Source: Luteolibacter yonseiensis (lineage in GTDB: Bacteria > Verrucomicrobiota > Verrucomicrobiia > Verrucomicrobiales > Akkermansiaceae). Taken from it: DNA of 64,000 nucleotides. The stretch lies in contig NZ_JAENIK010000011.1 in assembly GCF_016595465.1 (NCBI RefSeq), positions 1,302,001 to 1,366,000 on the forward strand, given 5' to 3'. A model generated the notes under the pieces. The model ran no database searches and was not told where the DNA came from. It worked only from the letters and a program-made list of their open reading frames with translations. The stretch's first letter is position 1, and every line of letters begins with the position of its first letter. The position numbers and the translations under genes were made by a program. Positions 61,201 to 64,000 of this stretch are shown piece after piece.

Positions 61201-64000
61201 GTGAATCGACCATGCCACGATCCGCGGTTGAGTAGAGGGTGGTCGCGCGGGAGGTGGCTGAGCCGGGTGACCGGAGGATGGTGCGGTGGACGGCGGGATC
61301 GCGTGTTTCCGTGCCCGCGAGATAGCCACCGGTAAGGGTGAGGCTGCGGCGCAGCGCGAAGCCGCCATCCGCCGGGGCGACATAGGTTCCCTCCGCCACC
61401 TTGAAATCGGCGAAGGCGGGGTAGGCCGCGAGAGCGGTGGAGAGATCGCTGAAGGCGTTCTCCCAGTCCTTGCCATCATGGCTGCCACCGGTGACCCCGG
61501 CATCGACGTAAACGAGATATCTCGGAATGACGGTGACCGTTGCCGGGAGGGAGGTGAAAACTTCGGCACCGTTTTCCGAAGCCACGAGCCGGTAGCGGTA
61601 GCCGACGAATGCGGGATTGCCGAGGATCGTGAGACCGGGAACACCGTTGATGAGGGTGAGCGTGTGCCAGGCGTCCGGGGTGAGATCGACAAAGACCCCG
61701 TCGCCGCGGTCAACCTGCCAGCGGCCCTCCTGGCCCGGATTGAGAGGGGTGGGCGGGAGGAAGGTGGTGGTGTCATCCACCACCAGCGAGCGATCGGCCA
61801 GAGGAGTGCCGAGACGGATCGGGTTCGCGGTCGGATTCCGCTGGCCTTCCTCGGTTTCATTTCCGGCAAAGCCGACAAGGAGGCGGGCGCCGGATGGCGG
61901 GGTGAGGTTGGCCTCGACGTAATCGCCGGTGGCGACCCAGATATTGGTGTCGGCGGTCGCGGCGGCGAAGGCTTGGGAAATGGTTTTAAAGGCGGTGGCC
62001 CATGATTTCCCGTCTCCGGAAGGATCGATGCGGCCATCGACATACAAAACGAGCCGCGGCTTCACGGTAAGGGTGAAGGGGATTTCCACCCCTGGAGCGG
62101 CGGGGAAGGTGGCCATGAATTTCCTTCCGCTCATCGCCAGGGTCACCGCGGGATGGGCGAGGGTGCTGACACCATTGGCCATGGAGACGGTGAATCCGGG
62201 GAGTCCGGATACCGGAACATAAGAGGTGCCGTCGAAGTATTTCCATTCGACCGGGGTGCTGCCGGTATTGCTGCCGATGCTGGCGCTGGCGGAGAAACTG
62301 GCCGGACGTTCTTCGAAGAGCTCCTGGTCTGTGGGCCGGATCCGGAGGTAAACCTTGGCGGGGGATGGGGCGGAAAATTCGCTGGAGCCGAGATCGGCTT
62401 CCGTGTTGTAGAAGCGTGTGCCTCCTTGGAGATCGGTGGTTCCGGAGATGGTGGCATTCGTGCCGGCCGAGTTGATCAGCGGCGAGCCCAAAGCAAGAGG
62501 ATGGTCGGAACCTCCGGCGGGATCCAGCAGCGGATCGTAGGAGGTGAGTCCCTGCACGTGGCTGTTGGTGATGGTTTTGACTCCTACGAGAGCTGTCCCG
62601 GTAGCAGGTCCCGAGTTGCCCCAGACGATGGAATGGATCAGGGTGCAGGATCCGGTGGTGAGATAGGTGCCGTCGATGGCTCCTCCGTTGGTGAAAGCGG
62701 AGTTCCCCACCAGCGTGCTCTGGCTGACGGTGAGAACGGCGTCGCGCGCGACCCTGATCGCGCCACCCCAGCCGCTGGAGCTGTCTGTCGGGATCGCCCG
62801 GTTGTCGGAAAAGACCGAGTTCCGGATGAGATGGTTGCCCGGGCATTGCAGGTGGACAGCTCCCGCGCCACCGGAGTTTCCGATAAAACGGCATCTCTCG
62901 ATGGACGCGAGCCCGCCGGCCGGACCGAAGGGGCCGGTGTGCTCGTGATTGATCGCTCCCGCGACGTGTCCGGAGTTGTTGGTGAAGGTGGAATCGGTGA
63001 CCGTGAGGCCACCACCGCCTTCCGCGAGGATGGCACCGGCGCGCAGGCCCCCCACGCGGGTAATGCCGTTGTCCGTGAAGGTGGAGTGGTCCACCCGCAG
63101 GGTGCCGCTGCTGGCCAGGACCGGGGTTGCCCGGCCATCCGTGAACGAGCAATCCGAGATCACGGTGGTGCCGCGGATGGAGAGGATCGCCGTCTGGCGG
63201 ATCCCCGCGAAGGCGAAGCGGACATCGGAGAAAGTGGTGTTCGTTCCCACGACGCTGATGCAAGAGGACTTGGGGGTGCCGACGGTGGCGGCTCCCTTGA
63301 CGGTGAAGCCATCGATGAGATTGCCAAGAGGGGCGGTGCCCTCGATGCCGATCATGGGAACGTCCGGCGTGGTGCAGCGGAGAATTGTCTCGTTGGCGCC
63401 CCGGACGCGCTGGCTGGCGCTGCTTTCCGTTCCGGTGAAGCCGCCGTAGAGGCGCACGCCGGGTTGGGCACCGGAAGGGAGCATGGTGTAGTCTCCGGCG
63501 GCGACGAAGATGCGGGTATAGGCCGGGGAAATGGCAAGTGCGGGAGCAGGTGTTGCCATGGCATTGTCCCATGAGCTGCCATCCCGGGTGCCGGAGCCGC
63601 CTGCCTTCACATAGAGGATGGATGGCTGGATGTCTATTCTGACCTCGGTGCTGGAACTGCGTTTCCCATCCACGTTCACCATTCTCAGGCGATAAAAGCT
63701 TCCGTTCCAGTTATAAGGAGGATTGGTCAAGGTGAGGGTGGCGTCGCCAGACCAGGAGGTGAAGGCATCCGCGACCACCGGGACGTATCCACCGCCGCCC
63801 GGACGCTTCACTTCCCAGACGAAATTTGTCCTGGTCAAGGCTCCATTGAATAGGCTGAGCTTGTAGATACGCCCGTTTTCCGTGGGAGCCTGGGTCTCGA
63901 AATGGAGCGGAATGAACAGTCGCGGAAGCTCGACGGTTGGGTTTTCAAAGGCACCCATATCGGCGGCGAGTCCGAACGCCGCGGTCGTATCGAGAGCGGA
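49250..64000 (-). CDS. Giant modular surface protein, N terminus beyond window edge
   Basis: An open frame of 4916 codons runs to the right edge without a stop; the ATG at 63958 is internal, since AADMGAFE just upstream matches the DLGAFE endings of other modules. From the N-terminal side it has repeated parallel beta-helix modules of the choice-of-anchor-Q type, each opening with 'YVD/N...G.TW..A...L..A' and ending DLGAYE/DLGAFE (about 62.4-63.7, 60.3-61.5, 58.9-59.9 and 57.5-58.5 kb, plus a short one near 61.8-62.1 kb). Ig-like segments lie between them. Next come FG-GAP/VCBS integrin-like repeats (55.7-56.6 kb, DLDGDG-type motifs), cadherin/Ig-like repeats (53.1-55.3 kb, NDAPV junctions), CSLREA-type beta-helices (SGPGTLREA, SGPGSLREG) and a C-terminal 'GYLLQRSTDMINW...FYRL' domain. 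Probably an adhesin or matrix protein. It has no PEP-CTERM tag of its own. Confidence 0.88.
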   Translation of the reverse strand, partial: SALDTTAAFGLAADMGAFENPTVELPRLFIPLHFETQAPTENGRIYKLSLFNGALTRTNFVWEVKRPGGGGYVPVVADAFTSWSGDATLTLTNPPYNWNGSFYRLRMVNVDGKRSSSTEVRIDIQPSILYVKAGGSGTRDGSSWDNAMATPAPALAISPAYTRIFVAAGDYTMLPSGAQPGVRLYGGFTGTESSASQRVRGANETILRCTTPDVPMIGIEGTAPLGNLIDGFTVKGAATVGTPKSSCISVVGTNTTFSDVRFAFAGIRQTAILSIRGTTVISDCSFTDGRATPVLASSGTLRVDHSTFTDNGITRVGGLRAGAILAEGGGGLTVTDSTFTNNSGHVAGAINHEHTGPFGPAGGLASIERCRFIGNSGGAGAVHLQCPGNHLIRNSVFSDNRAIPTDSSSGWGGAIRVARDAVLTVSQSTLVGNSAFTNGGAIDGTYLTTGSCTLIHSIVWGNSGPATGTALVGVKTITNSHVQGLTSYDPLLDPAGGSDHPLALGSPLINSAGTNATISGTTDLQGGTRFYNTEADLGSSEFSAPSPAKVYLRIRPTDQELFEERPASFSASASIGSNTGSTPVEWKYFDGTSYVPVSGLPGFTVSMANGVSTLAHPAVTLAMSGRKFMATFPAAPGVEIPFTLTVKPRLVLYVDGRIDPSGDGKSWATAFKTISQAFAAATADTNIWVATGDYVEANLTPPSGARLLVGFAGNETEEGQRNPTANPIRLGTPLADRSLVVDDTTTFLPPTPLNPGQEGRWQVDRGDGVFVDLTPDAWHTLTLINGVPGLTILGNPAFVGYRYRLVASENGAEVFTSLPATVTVIPRYLVYVDAGVTGGSHDGKDWENAFSDLSTALAAYPAFADFKVAEGTYVAPADGGFALRRSLTLTGGYLAGTETRDPAVHRTILRSPGSATSRATTLYSTADRGMVDSLSIIDGFVFRNAGLGIGLKAASPVIRNCRFEALVSAIDIADGNPVVENSIFTDQFDTAINNKGTSLLTVSGCHFERNGAGIPGRTVVYGSAIVVGTYATSGANNTRAKAVISDSTFSNNLAPTSGPAVAVSSAAVLDVTRCRFTTNARGGITAGPASTVDVRQSLFDHNGQGAINANGSLRVSFSTLALNSGGAAIDTYGNTEVRDSILWGNSYNGASDREEYQFRQSQGTSTLSHNIIQGLKKLAGTSLLPFDPRFADAPNGDFRLAPDSPAIDSGLGADLLEGETDLSNASRLSGAAPDLGAFEAATGTTPEYGFVLPASLSGPVGSTLTVAHTAPPGSSVVWQYSSDGIAWSSINPTGGSASSPPGASASVKSLSQLTLASIKPPLDGISLRLVLDISGISYISQTISVSVVPFKTLYVDANAASPGDGRTWDTAFKNLSDALNSADQVHRKIEIARGTYHAPAASFQLSGFEVRGGWPTGGIGPRDPAANETILTGVPAGGGTRAPIVVTIAPGGLIPALLEGVTIENGGTGIRVGNTLPDLRDLIVRGNSNTGLVVESNPPLSGGRVENSIFENNTGVQGGGIRLDGSVPTLERVIVRGNTAAEGGGIHVSSQGPVFTSLLVTGNVADTGGGVYAAAAARFDQATIAGNRSRVSAGIHGRTTVSLRDSIVWGNRATEAGSDPQLGGNHPPSVYTNLSRTIVEQTSVSSGVMFHDPIFVSPVDAASAPTTAGDYRLRAVSPAIDAGDDAVVTGRSLDIAGNPRVVANVDLGAYESPFTAPAAPLAVTRQPENLQYRIGGTNNTFTVAGTGAESIRWEYALPGGEWLTLVGVSGFSGADSATLVLSSLGADISSARIRAVLTSADGSKVYSEERTLTVYSPRYYVNANRNGSEPENGLTWATAYRSLDAVLALPYDSEGTEIWIAAGTYRPATSFVLRPGTSVYGGFAGTETQLSDRDLAAHVTAFAGSAGSSPIVSIPFVNVTMQPVRITDVTFRDSGSYGISYGANFPLNLDRVHFTRLGTGLYQTSGTANITRSSFTSNQSAIYSKVSALDVRLTEFRGNGGGNGTPVVHIPQGGQSQLFENCLFAGNSTTSVYTRGLTTLRHVSLVNNLGGTALDAGSNVTLNNSIIWGNRTAGSTTVPAQAAGSISGASNVIELATSLEPIFVGPVPAAAAPTLLGDYQLDGASHVIESGTNAESNTSGTDLAGAPRLHGAQVDPGAYEYQSDPYFITPPANAVATIGGTVRYTVSATAVVESYTWQESVDGTTWTPLTDGAVFAGSNTAALSVTGDKTLAGHRYRAVLRFPDGPELPSEAARYDFVSLDSVTTAGFATPAVFTSTASGNVTSYQWQVSVNGGPFANVANDPAHSGATTPVLTIAGNSAFTNRTYRVRVTFSGSPTTNSNSLAYLYAEFTATPSGVVRNGTLAYGGSGFGFELPGIDTATLNPASVSAQTRFSGRAGLTAPVVTGSRIAFEFLKDLHAGEHVTVTTSAALTAGGITARPQVWEFVKGVRSGAGVFDHTAPVSGAPAAATTFALADLDGDANASIDAVVAGPAGNQVYLNDGSGNFSASGPAFGAADATSIVLGSFTSAGRLDAAIANADGSIGIWSNNGSGVFVLLQTIPAGSARTLALGDLDADGDLDLFVALSGGNRVCLNNGSGGFSATGSVFGGNSGTSVAIGDVDNDGRLDALVGAGTTSSLWINQGNGTFNAASQSFANRPADRVAIADFDRDGFPDLVFTRTNAATQIWQNQKNGTFAPSSTSLGGGNAALATGDTNGDDIPDIILTDATGAIRTWSGGGFSRTENQPQLAFDDRIQLADLNGDGALDLFGLDVSGQPAGSLYRVVTSTGDEDTAIPLTSTGFTRETAAPVTHVRIASLPSLGSLSDGAATVGIGRTFTLAEAAALTFQPGADLHGFDSFTWLASTDGTNFDPAPVSYWLIIVPQADAVVPGTDSIILAQGGTATTLDGGGTSVLANDANVDPGTTLSASLVGRPAHGTLSLNTDGTFSYHHDGGETRSDQFTYRARNNTSGRFDDAVVTIAIGNINDAPVSIDFAEGGTLYTGQPAGTTAGSLAAIDPDPEDEGLLTFSVTSGDGFTIEGDVLKTSATLDASAGLSREVVIRATDPAGLFVEKAVTISLTRPPTALAAGFTTDEDSSTATPLGGTDGAAALAYEIVDAPAHGSLTGSGADISYQPDLDFNGTDIFTFRVTDGVIVSAPATVIITVDPVNDAPVLAGAELPDTTDELPTSVTLTGADVDGGAPQYWIETQGNHGTSVIDGTTLTYTPTRDTVILPTYDWVIIYAYDNGGLRSMTQSVRVLVTPVNDAPVLAVTPTSSQTDVPKGTPITFKATVTDHDSTSTLALTTPPASGSLEIQTDGTVIYTNNPGFTGTDSFTLTATDGELDSVPVTLVVSIIDPAPVASDTSVTGDQRTTLRTFLNGYDIQGDGLTAAIVSGPAHGTVSLAPLHVPGHALASYEAAYTPDADFSGTDSLTFTMTDAGGNVSEPATATFIVREVNAAPVALPVTKSQSGLLPVMELILSGTDTENSPLNYRIVTPPQAGTLSGSGPDFTYTPATSPFEGGDSFTYVVNDGARDSAAATVTLTFTNEHPDPTTAPDTATVYRGLNAEIDVLANDSDPWGNPLFIAAVTPAAHGTVTRTGSGATARIIYQHDGGDATEDSFTYTLSNFETTIEQEVYVTIKDRTIIVDNSADSGPGTLREAFDTVNRLATTPAAPDNAFPVWTIEVHPYQTPGEPGLRFNYDLQTAGEADELLGDSALFLRGKATIEASSAYPIVIRRSAYADAMRVLHITPSAEATLKNITFAGGKAHEGAGIYNEGKLTLENVELRENTATSLDGDPGAGGGLFNRNAPVTLAGVRFNANLADDAAGLHNLADGPFKSAVITATEASFSGQAPVTDFRSVALNGGSASILAGDLTAQTPTAPWFGPIGDTTIRKRFSTLLPVVLGSGHTLAFSADDIPAYQRSVTIGGSGASRTLTAIFADTLAEGFYPASVTASGSGVTFTRQFDLTLASGSDQTPVLRDDYLAARYQEDIDLTSLALANDEDPDGTPLTNISIVNGPGSGTLYYQQGMPRLYVNGDTTVKYTVSGTTSSAVIHVRSNQPRNPGVTTGDDSGPGSLREGIDLSNTYTAQSWSFKPSGLARPLVEASGIGDNDPDTGASAYLIKGNVVIDGTNQPGFLIRRTDGAPAMRLFHIAPGATLTLKNLTVENGLSTAGGAIYNEGTLILEGAILQNNTASATETTAGLGGAIYNAGGTVTTTGSSLLSNTAESVTDPVLPGLGAAIFTFNGTVTLNGTSIMENTAGEGAALFAEGNAGHARVYLTNSRLGKSFAASDLNSRTSAGGQVSFQNRTSSIDRITGPWISPIPDLVMDSASRLDFFANDLIPGMSIHATSGYQAVVPDSGLVITGTGLNRRLAVNGALSGLSNIHITATDGGVSYDQTFIVAADTGVVTNPTANPDVAEIYPTQSAVIDVVANDTDPLGLRLLVTSVTAPAHGTATIMEDGRISYTHTGTASPGTDEFFYTVSNGFGGTATIGVQIRFKVSTRTVTTIYELATAINEINATPALPWTIVINAGVMPLPWNTFNAVSDGEYYTAFRIAGNITIDASSSPGFTLFSPPGGGGGPPSRAFSVNPGASLTLKNLSLSGGNVQTFGSGGVGGAVRNRGTFNADHVTFLSNNATSGDARGGALYNDGGTAVLTDCVFTSNTATGTTGRGGAIVSKNGSLALTRVTFSGNKATTSADDLYLFADGNGTTASLLVTETTVPAFETATFNGGTLSLTGITANAAPVFAGYAVSTAYQTPTTISLSKLLAKTTDTDPVSVLSVGSPTNGGSVSLQSTGILYTPRGGFSGTATFAVVLADSRGARVAGTVAVTVRPASEGGGVGANTPELSFMPGGNVSLTFHAIPGRGYLLQRSTDMINWDTIATLTADGTGNMEFTDEDPPKPNGFYRLKRP

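Overview
The window looks like a chromosomal segment of a Gram-negative member of the Verrucomicrobiota, most likely a Luteolibacter/Haloferula-like lineage. The reasons are a ThuA / haem-binding / HEAT / cytochrome c fusion of the type common in the PVC superphylum, PEP-CTERM and exosortase-type surface proteins, giant beta-helix proteins ending in an 'RSTD...FYRL' domain, GC-rich coding DNA and weak Shine-Dalgarno sites. The genus is an inference.

0-8 kb holds housekeeping and conserved-hypothetical genes: membrane proteins, an MGDG-synthase-like glycosyltransferase, a HAD phosphatase, thiG, two tandem secreted BspA-type leucine-rich-repeat proteins and an LRR-protein kinase fusion. 8-12 kb carries two paralogous exosortase-dependent surface proteins (Npun_F0296-like). 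One is expanded by a 15-residue x6 repeat and a Gly-Asn/Ser-rich tract. They share an unusual upstream element and each is followed by a strong terminator.

12-21 kb: a rhamnogalacturonan lyase (PL4), a 1460-residue ThuA/F5-8C/haem-binding/HEAT/cytochrome c protein, a MATE exporter and tRNA-Lys(CUU). 21-32 kb: a two-component system with an acidic PepSY-like protein, divergent from a TolC / adaptor / RND efflux operon that ends in an FkbM methyltransferase. 32-35.4 kb: a TonB-dependent siderophore receptor with an iterated AT-rich promoter array, and an atypical Fur-family regulator.

35.4-48.3 kb is the most interesting block and looks like a complete lipid A / cationic-peptide-resistance module. 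It has an LTA-synthase-like phosphoglycerol transferase, a four-gene translationally coupled operon (response regulator, histidine kinase, DedA/VTT protein, PAP2 phosphatase) and, divergent from it, a six-gene arn operon (arnT, arnB, arnC, arnA formyltransferase, arnA dehydrogenase, arnD) for 4-amino-4-deoxy-L-arabinose addition. ArnA is split into two genes. A direct-repeat operator of the form TCTCAT-N5-TCTAAT/TCTCAT, the architecture used by OmpR/PhoB-family regulators, occurs upstream of the RND operon, the phosphoglycerol transferase, the second response regulator and arnT, and once in a gene-poor stretch before the Fur gene. I read this as a candidate shared envelope-stress regulon.

48.3-64 kb: a proprotein-convertase-P-like PEP-CTERM protein and the C-terminal 4916 residues of a giant modular surface protein whose N terminus lies beyond the right edge.
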